Assembly (NCBI GenBank): GCA_024336345.1
Contig: JANFOG010000003.1
Coordinates: forward strand, 874,501 to 938,500
Reading direction: 5' to 3'
Length of the DNA: 64,000 bases
Origin: Mariannaea sp. PMI_226
Taxonomy: Eukaryota; Ascomycota; Sordariomycetes; Hypocreales; Nectriaceae
Shown: positions 46,175 to 56,637 of the stretch, one piece after another
Layout of the letters: every line of letters begins with the position of its first letter
Numbering within the stretch: the stretch's first letter is position 1
Position numbers and translations under genes: made by a program
Notes under the pieces: generated by a model
Database searches by the model: none
The model's input: the letters and a program-made list of their open reading frames with translations, nothing else
What the model was told of the DNA's origin: nothing

Positions 46175-46989
46175 CTAACTCAACTCCTTGATGAGTTTTC
46201 TCACCAATTTTCTTTGGTCCTCAACGTCAAGTCTTTTCTCATCTGTTTCTTGCACTGCACGACCTACGACAATGGTGGTCTTGACGGTTTCGCTATCCAC
46301 CCAAAATTTGCCGTTTCGCCCCGTAGCTGTCTCGAATTGTAATCCGGCACTCCCTAGCTCCTCAAGAACCACGAGCCTACCCTCAGTTACGCTCTTGGGC
46401 ATCAAGAGGCGGCGGGCCATGCCGAGGGAGACGTTGAAGACCATACCGCCGGGCAAAGGTCCCAGACCGTCGGACTTGCCGGTTGACGAGGAGACACACT
46501 CAAGCTCGGCATCCATGTGTTTGTTGGCCTGGGTAATGCGGGCGTAGACGAGAGCTCCTGCACTGAGTTGTGGTCGGGTCTTCTTGGTTGCGCCTTCGAA
46601 GGAGAGCTGTGGGAGGAGCGCGGGCGTGGTATAGTCGGAGAGGGTTACGTAGTAGACTTCAGCGGCTGAATGGTGGATGGTTCCAATAACGAGCTCGCCG
46701 GCTCTAGGCTCGTACTGCACCATTCGTGTCAGTCAATGGGATGCCAAGGTGACCATCATGAGGGGAAAGTTCTAGAAGCAGGGGAACATACGCGTCCGCG
46801 AGCGTTCTCTACGCGGATGGCATTCTTCTGTCGCTCAGTAACGAGTTGTCCAGCGAGCGTAGGAACCAGCTCATTGGGGGGGACATGTCGGAGACCTGGA
46901 CCGAGGCGCAGGGGTTTCTTGGGGTGGGAGGGGATGAGAGACGGGCCGATGCGGTCGCCGGGCAGAATGAACACGGGTTCAGAGGCCAT
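46175..46989 (-). CDS. RRP40: Exosome RNA-binding cap subunit Rrp40 (245 aa)
   Basis: One of the three S1/KH cap subunits of the RNA exosome, which guides RNA into the 3'-5' degradation channel in nucleus and cytoplasm. Exons 46792-46989 and 46175-46714, with a 77-bp intron (GTATGT to GTGCAG), join in phase 0. The N-terminal domain begins PVFILPGDRI. The S1 domain (YEPRAGELVIGTIHHSAAEVYYVTLSDY...GALVYARITQANKHMDAELEC) is followed by a KH domain containing the family's GxNGKFWV-type motif, here GRNGKFWVDSE. Length matches yeast Rrp40 (240 aa). The frame upstream of the chosen ATG stays open for 130 more codons, discussed as a finding. Confidence 0.95.
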
Positions 46990-47810
46990 GATGTCTGACT
47001 CGGAGCTGGAGTGGTGTTGTGTGAGAGTGTATACGGTATCAAAAGATGCGACAGCCTTGACCTTTTCCTTATTGGCAGCCTTGTGCAAAATCCATTGGAG
47101 GGATAGTGGGGGGAGCTTGTGAAGTAGGTACGTACCGTTGGTGACTTTATGTGGGCTTTCTGATTTCATGTCCACCTCGACTTTCACTTTGGGTTGGAGC
47201 TTGGAGGGGACTCGAGAAGGCCATCTTTTTACCTGGAAGCCGGTCATCTCCTCTAGTATGCTCAACTCGGAGAAGCAAGAATATTCAATACCAGTAGGTT
47301 TTATAATCATGATGCGGACGGATTTTGCATAGATAGGTGCCTGTATCATGGGTGCTAAAATATTACCGTCGCACACCAACTACGCACAAAATTCAACATT
47401 TCACATTATCTACCTTTGTATGAAAGATTGCATCTTGTTGCAAGAATCATTAACATAAAATGCACCCAAGAAATACGCATGTCCATTCTCGAACATGATG
47501 AAATTTTCCCCGAGCCCCTAAGTATGAATCAATATCTGAAATGCTAAACCATTTCTGTTAGTCCCACTGTGCCATAGCAAGAGTAGAGCCCATCATACAT
47601 GAGTATTTTTTTTTTTTTTTTTGGAGAGCCCGTGAAAAAAAATTACCCCACTAAGGACTACACTCCTCCGACAAATCTTCCCCTCCAAAACTTCTCGACA
47701 ATTGCATCCCTCCCCCCCTCCTGTCACCCGCTACAAGTCGACCGGTTTCTCGACTGTAATTTCTCCCTTCTCATTCTCTAATTTTATATATTCAAGCTCA
47801 AACCGGTCCC
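46990..47810. other. Divergent promoter region, RRP40 and SSZ1
   Basis: Minus-strand frame open from 47379 to the RRP40 ATG, possibly leader, an upstream small gene or chance. A T19 run lies at 47604-47622, and C/T-rich sequence precedes the SSZ1 ATG. Confidence 0.5.
47604..47622 (+). repeat. Poly(T) run
   Basis: About 19 consecutive T, roughly 190 bp upstream of the SSZ1 ATG; poly(dA:dT) tracts exclude nucleosomes in fungal promoters. Confidence 0.6.
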
Positions 47811-49704
47811 ATGAGCGATAACACCGCCAAGTCGGGCCCTGAGCCTGGCAACCGAGTCGCCATCGGTATCACTTTCGGCAACACCAACAGTTCCATTGCC
47901 TTCACTGTCGACGACAAGGCTGAGGTTATTGCCAACGAGGACGGCGGTTAGTTTTAGGCCCTTTTTCTTTCAATTCATACTGGTCTTTCTTTTGGTCGCG
48001 GGACCTCATGCGCGTGGACCGGTTCGCAACCCACATACCTATACATGTACTAACAAATTGCTTCTACCAGACCGTCAGATTCCCTCTGTTCTGTCCTACG
48101 TTGACGGTGACGAGTACTACGGTGGCCAGGCCAAGAGCTTCCTCGTCCGAAACCCTAACAACACCATCTCCAACTTCCGCGACTTCCTTGGCCAAGAGTA
48201 CGCCGACCCCGAATCTCCCTGAGATCCCCAGTACCATCTTCTGCAGGGCCAACTGACAACGCACAGGTTCAAGTCCATCGACCCTACCCACAACCACGCC
48301 TCCGCTCACCCTCAAGATGTTGACGGTGCCGTTTCTTTCACCGTTCAGGATAGCGCCGAGGGAGATGCTTCCACTGTTTCTGTTTCCGAAACCGCTACTC
48401 GATACCTGCGCCACCTGGTCGGTTCCGCCTCCGACTACCTGGGCAAGAAGGTCACCTCCGCCGTCATCACTGTCCCTACCAACTTCACCCAGAAGCAGCG
48501 CGATGCTTTGATCAAGGCCGCCAACGATGCCGGCCTTGAGGTTCTTCAGCTCATCTCCGACCCCGTCGCTGCCGTTCTCGCTTACGACGCCCGCCCCGAG
48601 GCCATCATCAAGGACAAGATTGTTGTTGTCGCCGACCTTGGTGGCACTCGCTCCGACGTTGCTGTCGTTGCCTCCCGAGGTGGCATGTACACCATTCTCG
48701 CTACCGCTCATGATTACGAGTTCGCCGGTGCCCACCTTGACCAGGCTCTCATGGACTACTTCGCCAAGGAGTTCCAGAAGAAGCACAACGTCGATCCCCG
48801 CAACAATGCCCGCAGTCTCGCCAAGCTCCGCCTCGAGTCTGAGTCTGCCAAGCGAACCCTCAGCTTGGGCACCAACGCTCAGTTCAGCGTCGAGAGTCTG
48901 GCGGACGGCTTTGACTTCTCCCTCACCATTAACAGAATGCGATACGAGATGGTCGCTCGCAAGGTGTTTGAGGGTTTCAACCGCCTAGTTGAGGGCGTTA
49001 TCAAGAAGGCTGAGCTCGATGTCCTTGACATCGACGAGGTCATCCTGTGCGGTGGTACCTCCCACACTCCCCGCATCGCCAACAACCTGCGAGGTATCTT
49101 CCCCGAGACCACTGAGATCCTGGCCCCTGCCACCAGCACCGCTGCCATCAACCCCTCCGAGCTCCAGGTCCGTGGTGCTGCCCTCCAGGCCTCTCTGATC
49201 CAGGAGTACGAGTCTACCGACATTGAGCAGTCCACCCACCCCGCTGTCACCACCGTGAAGCACATCTCCAACGCCATCGGTGTTATCACCGTCGGTGCCG
49301 ATGGTGAGGAGACTTTCACCCCCGTTATGCACTCCGAGACCGCCGTTCCCGCCCGCCGTACTATCCAGATTCCCGCTCCTAAGGAGGGTGGCGATGTTCT
49401 GATCAAGGTTGTCGAGGGAGGCACTCACATCAAGGTGACCAAGCCTGAGCCCAAGCCCGAGAAGCAGGCCACCGTTGAGGATGACGAGGAGGATTCCGAC
49501 TTCGATTCGGACGATGAAGAGGAGGAGAAGCGTGAGAAGATCTGGAAGATCGGCAGCCCTCTCGCTGAGGCTTCCATCAAGGGTGTCAAGGCCGGCGGCA
49601 AGGTCGAGGTAACGATCAATGTTCTGGCTGACCTCGGTGCCACTGTTACCGCAAGGGAAGTTGGTGGCAAGGGTGGTGTGCGAGGAAACATCCAGAGCCA
49701 GTAA
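47811..49704 (+). CDS. SSZ1: Ssz1 Hsp70-like subunit of the ribosome-associated complex (566 aa)
   Basis: Atypical Hsp70 that pairs with zuotin (Zuo1) at the ribosome exit tunnel and stimulates Ssb on nascent chains. Exons 47811-47946, 48071-48197 and 48267-49704; introns of 124 and 69 bp. Both joins restore conserved sequence (EDGDRQIPSVLSY and FLGQEFKSIDP). The Hsp70 ATPase fold is clear: GITFGNTNSSIAF, AVITVPTNFTQKQRDALIKAA, VVADLGGTRSDVAV (DLGGT where canonical Hsp70 has DLGGG) and EVILCGGTSHTPRI. The truncated C-terminal domain with an acidic insert (DDEEDSDFDSDDEEEE) and no EEVD lid tail is typical of Ssz1 and separates it from Ssa and Ssb. Codon use is strongly biased to C-ending codons, fitting high expression. 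Confidence 0.95.
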
Positions 49705-50169
49705 ATTTTGGCCATTTAGTCGAATGAGAAATGATAACGGCTTTAGTCCAGGGAAAAGTGAATGAAGAAAACCGCGGGCATTTGCGTTGGAAGGATATAG
49801 ATTCACAGGGTGAAAGGAGCAGGAGGTGGGAGAGATATAAAAGTCATGGTGTCTTTGCGGGGAGAATCAACCTGGGGGCATGATAGATAGATTGGAGGTG
49901 TCCTAATGTCCAAAAGGGCGCTCGGGATGAATTGAATGATAGAATCCAATATTTAACTGTTTTAAAAACAACAAGGAAGCAAGGCTTCCCCAGTATCCCG
50001 TTCATTGCAATTATGTGCTTACGTCTGACATGTTATGATCAAATTCAAATGCTAAAAATTCCTATCTCATTATTTGTTGGATTCAGTCGCTTTCTTTTAT
50101 CCCAAGCAAGCAAACAAGGCTCTGGTTGAAATATCTTGTTGCCTCTCCGCCCTCCTCCTCTTTTCCCCT
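49705..50169. other. Convergent 3' flanks of SSZ1 and the NT-C2 gene
   Basis: Short convergent spacer, nothing recognised. Confidence 0.55.
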
Positions 50170-51641
50170 TTACACATCCAAGCCCACTCCTCCTGCTCCG
50201 GGTAGTTTCCACGCCACGAGATCATTGCGAATGTCAAACTCTGGGACCTCGCGTGCACGCCTCATGCCTATTTCCCGCATCTGGTCGCTGTCCATTGTCA
50301 TGGATGACGTCAGGCTAGCCAGGCTGCGGGAGTGGTCGAGCTCGTGGATGCGCACGTTCTTCCTCGGCGGGTGGTGGTGCTGCCCGTGAGGCGTAACCGT
50401 CACCGTGGACACGCTCTTGTCGCTCGAGTTGCTGGGCGTGCGCCGGTGAGCCCGGCCTCCCGGGCCATGGATGCTGGAGACGTGGCCCGGTTGGAGCTGG
50501 TTGCCCTGGGGGAACGCTGTGCGGCGGACGTCGCGAGGCCGGAGGGTGCCATCGTGGGGATCCAGCTCGTCAATGTCTTCGTCATCATCGTCAGTGTCTG
50601 GGGCGATGGATTCGGGCTTGGTCTTCCAGCCGTTGCCGCCGCTGAAGATGTCCTCGATGCATTCGTCGGCGGGCAGCTCGTGAGGCTGTCGACACCAAGA
50701 AGCAGCAAGAGTTCGACGGTACAGGTCTTGCAGTTCAGCCGTGTCTCGAGGTTTGTAGATATTTGTCACAGCTAGGATGTATAAGCTTGTTGAGGCTCAA
50801 TTTTTAGAGGGAGAGAGGGAGAGAGAGAAAACGAGTGATGGCTGGGGATTTTGATACTTACGACCGACTTCATCCTCAATTGCCATGGCTTCGCTCATGA
50901 TACCACCAATGCCTCCAAAAACAGGTGCCGTCTTCAAAGCTGGGGCAACGTAACTGCGCTCACCATCGACCTGGATCATCAAGATTCCAATCTTGAGTGT
51001 GCTGTTGACCTTGCTGTCCTGCAACAGGTATCTCCTGACGATGCCGTCCTCCACAACGTCGGAGTCACGGCGAGATCGAGCTGGACTCGTATTGACACTG
51101 TTGCTCCGTTTTCTCCCGGGAGAAATAACATCTTTGGTGAAAGATTCGCTCTCCTCGACGTACTCGCTGAGGTTGAGCCTCACGAAGCCAAGGGTCATCT
51201 TCTCCGCAATGGCAAACTCCTGAACAATCTCGAGCTCGAAGGGGCACTCCGCTAGATTGTTATTTTTGTCGATGGAAATACGGATGGAAGGGACCAGGCC
51301 GACATAGCTGTAGTCGACACGGTGATTGGCAATGGGGGCTTTGTTGGTGCGGCCGCGGTGCTCCGCGTGTATTGAGCCGGTCAGGTGCCATTTTACCTGG
51401 GAGTGGCCGCTCACCAGAGGAACATTGTTGAGATCATAGATCTGAGGAAACAATTTAGATTCAGTGTGCTCACCCACGTTAGGGTGCAAAGATATGAGAA
51501 TAGTATGAGCATACCTTGAGATGGAGCTCGAATTTAGGCTGAGTTATGACATTGTTAGTTGACCAAGAGTCTGATGCATCGTGGCAAAGAGATGTAGCTC
51601 ACCTTTCGGGCCTTGCTAACTTGAGGTTTGAGAAAGGCCAT
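50170..51641 (-). CDS. NT-C2 (EEIG1/EHBP1-type) domain protein, 414 aa, four exons
   Basis: Exons on the minus strand: 51603-51641 (MAFLKPQVSKARK), a 24-nt exon 51515-51538 (PKFELHLK), 50862-51441 and 50170-50771, with introns of 64, 73 and 90 bp. Joined, residues 1-190 form an NT-type C2 domain: KFELHLKIYDLNNVPLVSG, then VKWHL, the KAPIANHRVDY segment, IRISIDKNNNL and LGFVRLNLSEYVEE. Metazoan EEIG1/EHBP1 and plant relatives use this domain at membranes and with the actin cytoskeleton. The C-terminal 200 residues are hydrophilic and Ser/His-rich (GQHHHPPRKNVRIHELDH). A basic Ser-rich loop (RKRSNSVNTSPARSRRDSD) looks phosphorylatable. The fungal role is unknown to me. Without the 24-nt exon the domain lacks its first strand. 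Confidence 0.88.
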
Positions 51642-54600
51642 GTTAGCCAAATGCCGCGATACGGTTCAATAATGAATGAGATGTGTGGTCCGGGGCCTCC
51701 GTTCTCTTGATATCCAGGAACACACTACTGTAGATAGCCAAAGTCAAGCTCGCTTGAGCCTCAAAGATCCCTTTATCCCAAGCACCACCAGGAAAGGCCA
51801 ATAAGAGTTTTACATCTCAGTTCTGCATCTCACAAGGCTGGGATGACGACGCCAGTATGGCGATCTGATAACAACGGTAGGTAGGAACGGAAACTCTCCC
51901 GCGAGGCTGAAGACAGCTGACAAATGGCTTCGCGTCATCAGTGACGGGCGGTGGAGATGGCTTACTCAATGAGGACATGCTGTTGTGCCGCCGTTCGATA
52001 CCAGGCCGGCGGTAGCGCCAATCCTAAAGGAGACCACCAGCGAAACTCTGAGGCTTGCGGCGTCTTATCGTCGTAGAGGGCCCTATGGGGGGGAGAAGTG
52101 ATCTGTAGCAGCGGGCGTAGCGTAGCTGTCGAGGGTGTAAAACTGGAGAGGGTGTCGTTTTGGCTATGGTGTTTATTCACCGCGACTTGACGACTGCAAA
52201 GGGGGCGCAAGGCTGATGAGGTCTAGTGAGAACCTGGTCTGATTATTTTGGTCCTATTTCAATATGAAGCATATGTAATGCCAAAAAGAGTTTCTGTTCA
52301 TGAAGTGGTGATTCACAACGAATACGTATGTAGCGAGAAGATGAGCCGTCATAAAAGCTAGAAGATTGCCAGATGAAGGCTGTGTCGAGGCATCGTACCC
52401 GTTCATGCAATCATGGCATCAAAGAGGTGGGCAAGCAGCAAGGCAACGGCTATGGAGCCCCTGGCAGCAGAGGAGCTCTGTGGTTGGCAGCTCCCCCCGC
52501 GCCCCCTGTACCCCAGGGACCTTGACAGTTGAGCCTCTGAGGAAATGCTCTGCGTTTTGGTGGGACTTGCAGGTTACATCAGTGGGTCTATTTGAGCGAG
52601 CAAGTTACTCACAGATTACGACGGACCAGACTGCTCTGTTGAAAAAAATATTGAATAAATAAATAGATAAATTGTATACCTAGAATCACATGCTTCTGGC
52701 CGGTGTCGGATCATCAGCGGAGCTTGTCCCAAGGTCTCGTCGGGGCCTCTGCCATCACCTCTTGAACCATGACCTCCGCCAGCTATACCTCAACTACTTC
52801 GTATATATCACGTTAAGAGTAGGTTGGTCAAGTAAGATGTACATCGAGCCTCTGTAAACCATTCCTCTGCCGGGTGGGGCCAGTTTGTTTGGTGGACCAA
52901 CTCTCATACTGTACTTAGTTGTCTGGCTGCCGCAGTGCTGTAGTTGTGCCAACAACTATCAAGTGTTGGCTGAGACTTTGTGCTCCGTCCGATGAGCAAA
53001 CGGCACTCGCTTCGCATCTCGGTTCACTTGACCTTTTTGTTGCTTTTGGTTACTCTCTTTTGCTTCGGCCGCCTTGTATCCGTATCAACATGATTGCACA
53101 GGGTCAACACGTGCAAGGAGAAACAAAGCACATAAAGGTCTACACCAACCAGCAAAGACACAACTGACCTGCCGACCACTGCTGACTCTCGCCTTCGTTT
53201 TTTTTTTCTTCTTTTTCTCTTCCCGCTCCGCTCCCTTTTCTTTTGTTCTCCCTTCTTCTTGTCTCTTTCCTTCTTCCTCTTCCCCTTCTTTTTTTGTCCA
53301 TTTACATTTACGCACTATTAGAGGACGTGCGCGAGGTCACAGGGTCTGCTTCAGCTGTTTACATGATTCCCTACCTTTCTTTCCTCATTTCTCTTTTGCA
53401 CAATTGGACGCCCATCAAGCAGCCACCCTCGTGTCTCATTGGGTTGTGATGGCGGCTTGGTTGGATTTGTCCTGCATGTCTCGCCAAAAAGGGTTACAAG
53501 CGACACGGATTCACAGAGCAAACTAATCAACGTAGCAGATTTTGCGTCATGACTACATGCAGCCCACCTTTGTTTTTTTTTTGTTTTTTTTTCCGCTTCG
53601 ACCGTACCTTTTTGTGCCGAGAGAACGACTGCCTCTGTGGTTTCAAGATGGCGAGGTGGTGATATGGCTGGCCGGCTCGTGAGCAAACGCACCCCCTTCT
53701 CAGACCAGACCAGTGACCAGGTTATCGGGCCGTGACATACACAAATGCATCAAGCGGTACAGTATGTGTGAGCAAACACTCTGTGTGTTCTCGGACAAAA
53801 ATGTGGAACATTGGGGGACGAGAATGAGCAAACTACACCATGTGTGCCGCGGTTGATGTGAATTTAGTGAACAGAAAAAAGAAAGTCGTGGAGAAAGAGA
53901 AGAAGGGAAAGCACTAGGGAAATTATATAACTACTAATCAAGACAACGGTTAGATGAAAGAGTGATGGAAAGATTTCTATAATCTCTCCCCCCTCCCATA
54001 TTGCGTGACGGCCCCCGGTGGACGGGACATTGCATCAAAGCAGCACCAGATACTCCTGTACGAAAGGCCTTTTGAATAGGTAGTTACTATGGAATGAAGG
54101 TGGCTACAGAGCACCAGAAAGAGAAAGGAGAACAAAAGACTGAAAAACAGGCATGGTCCCGTTTTGTCCATAGATGTTGCCTCCCAGCCTCGCTGTTTCG
54201 TACCATATTTTGCACTTCATATTACAGCTCATCGGTATCATACTACTTCGTACATGGCCACCGAGTAATAAGTCATGACTGAGAAACAGCAACTCTACTG
54301 CTTCCAAATCGGCAGATGTAATCGACCTGTTTCATCTCCAAGTTTGGGTAAGACTGTCTTTATCTGAGTCCTGCTTGAGTCTGTCTCAAGCAGTCCTGTC
54401 ACCTGTATCGGCTGGGAAATCCTTACTACACCCGGGGCATTTGTTCCCCACGGATCCATCTTGTCTGTGCCTTTACTCTCCGTGTGTGTGTGTTTATTGG
54501 TATCGGTTTGTTGACTACCCACAGACTGCTTCATAGTTCCCGCCGCTCGCCTCCACCCTGCCCCATCGACACAACGATGTTTGTGTTACATCATCTTGTC

Positions 54601-56637
54601 TCGAATGGCGTCCTGTTGAAAAGCAATTATGAGGGGCAGTGTGTGTCTGATGCCTGAGGGGACATTCCAGCGGCGCGCGGATACAGGTGTATTCTCAGCC
54701 TGGTCTTATGCACACAACCGCCTCACCACGTCCTACCCACACCCCCCCTTGTTAGTTATCTCTATTATTATGTTCTTTCCTTTTTTTTATTTTTTATTTT
54801 GCCAAGGTTTTTATTTTTTTGTGAGACAGGGAACTGCCACTGTGAGAACCAACTCAACAACCAGACTGAGGCCGAGCCGTGCGTGGCGGTAAAGGAGTAG
54901 CTCACGTTCTCCAGTTGTGTTGCTAAGCATATATCCCGTAAGTCTTGCCATGTTGGACCTTCATTCATGCCTTACTCAATCGCAATACCATATTCCGCTT
55001 TTTAAACGAAGCATAATAATCGAGAATACCCCTTCAAACGCCGCAATTTTACACTTGCTTGAGTTCTAACAACACCTTACTCAGCTGCTTTCTTCACCCT
55101 GGTTCGACGGAGATGTGTGACTACTTCTTCGTATGTTTTTTTTGGGGGAGAGAAACCCTTTGGAGACCAGGCCCATGAAGCACTACGGCTAACTATATGG
55201 GTGCTCGATAGGTTGAGTTTCGCTGCCGCCACCATCACTGGCTCGTACGAAGATGGTGTCCAATGTATGAGCGAAAGGGGAAACCCTGCCATCCTAACGT
55301 TGTCGATCCCCCAGAGTTTTGGTAAGCTCTGCCCCTCCTTTGACAGCACGAGCACCTCCTAGTCGCTACGATAGGTTGGCTGATGCAGGCGGGTGTTTGA
55401 ACATAGGGGTCATCGAGTCTGCTCAAAGTGTCAACCACCAAGCAAGCTATCGCTACTCGTGCGTAAGCACTTCCATGTCGCAATGTCAGCAAAGTGAATA
55501 CCAGAAAGCCCATTGCGCTTGGGGGCATAGGTCGAGATGGAGGTTTGTACGTTCCATCATGGGGTCAAGAATTACCAGTTCTTCCGTGTGGACGACGAAA
55601 TGTGATGAGTTATGGTCTACGGTACATCTGGGCAAAATTAAACAGGATATCTGGTCAGGGTTAGGCGCAAATTTTGCTTAGTCGAGTTGGGAGTTTTTTT
55701 TTTTTTGATATATGATTTATGAAAAGACGTAGTATGGTATTGGAACGATTGCTTCCCTGCTCGTAAGAAACGCTGAGCAGCTTCGTGTCAGTCTTGCCCC
55801 TTCATGTCATTCCCAACGCCTTGAAGATGGTTTGGAAGTGCAGTGCGACATCATGAAATAGTCTGGTCTGCCTCGCAAATGAGTATGATGTTATTGAAGC
55901 AGCCTAGATATCATTCTCATCGCATCACAGGATCCGAAGATATTATGAGAATCCGGGCCAGCAACCTGGACACCAAAGAACCGCAGAAGACGCAGCTGGT
56001 GGATTGGAGAAATGGCAGAACTAGGTTGGTGTTTTATCCAACCTCGACCTCGACTGCTAAATTGATGTACATTTGATGAAAATGAGAATGTCCATTAAAG
56101 CTAGAATCGACGTTGTCGTGCAACGTCAACTAGGGCTCGAATTGATTCTAAGCCGTCGAGACAGTCGGAGTCCTTGGAGGCATGGATAAGGTCAAGCCAC
56201 CTAAGTGGTGCCACAGGCACACGTTTTGATGACAAATATTGCTGATGAACGCTATTTTCAACCCTCATTATATCACTGCTGCAATTTTTATCATATCTTA
56301 CCTCAATTTAACTACAAAACGAAGTAAATTGACAGCTCAGAAAGCATTGATTTTATCGCGAAGTTCGAACAGAGCTAATCTTGAGCTTGTTCACGATAAG
56401 ACTATGATGGATCTGATCCCCCTTATCAGGAGCTTCTAATTGGTTAAAACGTTCCTGATCTGGCTTGGTAGCTGTGCGTCACTGGTGTCATGGTGTAAAT
56501 AATTTGATTTTCGCATTCATGACCCACGTACCTTGCTCGAGGGTGGAATTTTGTCACAGCATCTTTCTTCGCCCTTGTTCCTTCCACGCCGCTTCGAGCC
56601 TACGTTCGTTCGTGGTGTCTCGACCCTCCATTTCGCT
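51642..56637. other. Largest gene-poor span
   Basis: 5.0 kb between the divergent NT-C2 (-) and POP1 (+) genes with no supported gene. A pyrimidine tract lies at 53195-53300 and a second T-rich one near 53570-53595. A 9-bp perfect inverted repeat at 54371-54393 is within chance. Frames here are short and without domains. Candidates are long leaders, regulatory DNA or non-coding RNA. Confidence 0.5.
53195..53300 (+). promoter_or_regulatory. Pyrimidine-rich tract
   Basis: About 105 bp of almost pure C and T on the plus strand, similar to tracts upstream of fungal start sites, but no gene follows directly. It might mark the promoter of an unannotated plus-strand transcript. Confidence 0.3.

Noticed and set aside
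48064..48786. Long minus-strand frame inside SSZ1, and 48985-49806
   Set aside because: Antisense shadows produced by strong codon bias in a highly expressed gene.
54371..54393. 9-bp perfect inverted repeat with a 5-nt loop
   Set aside because: Expected about once or twice by chance in 64 kb when small loop sizes are allowed; no flanking feature.
55319..55681. 120-codon plus-strand frame in the 5 kb gap
   Set aside because: No domain, low-quality composition, no transcript signals.
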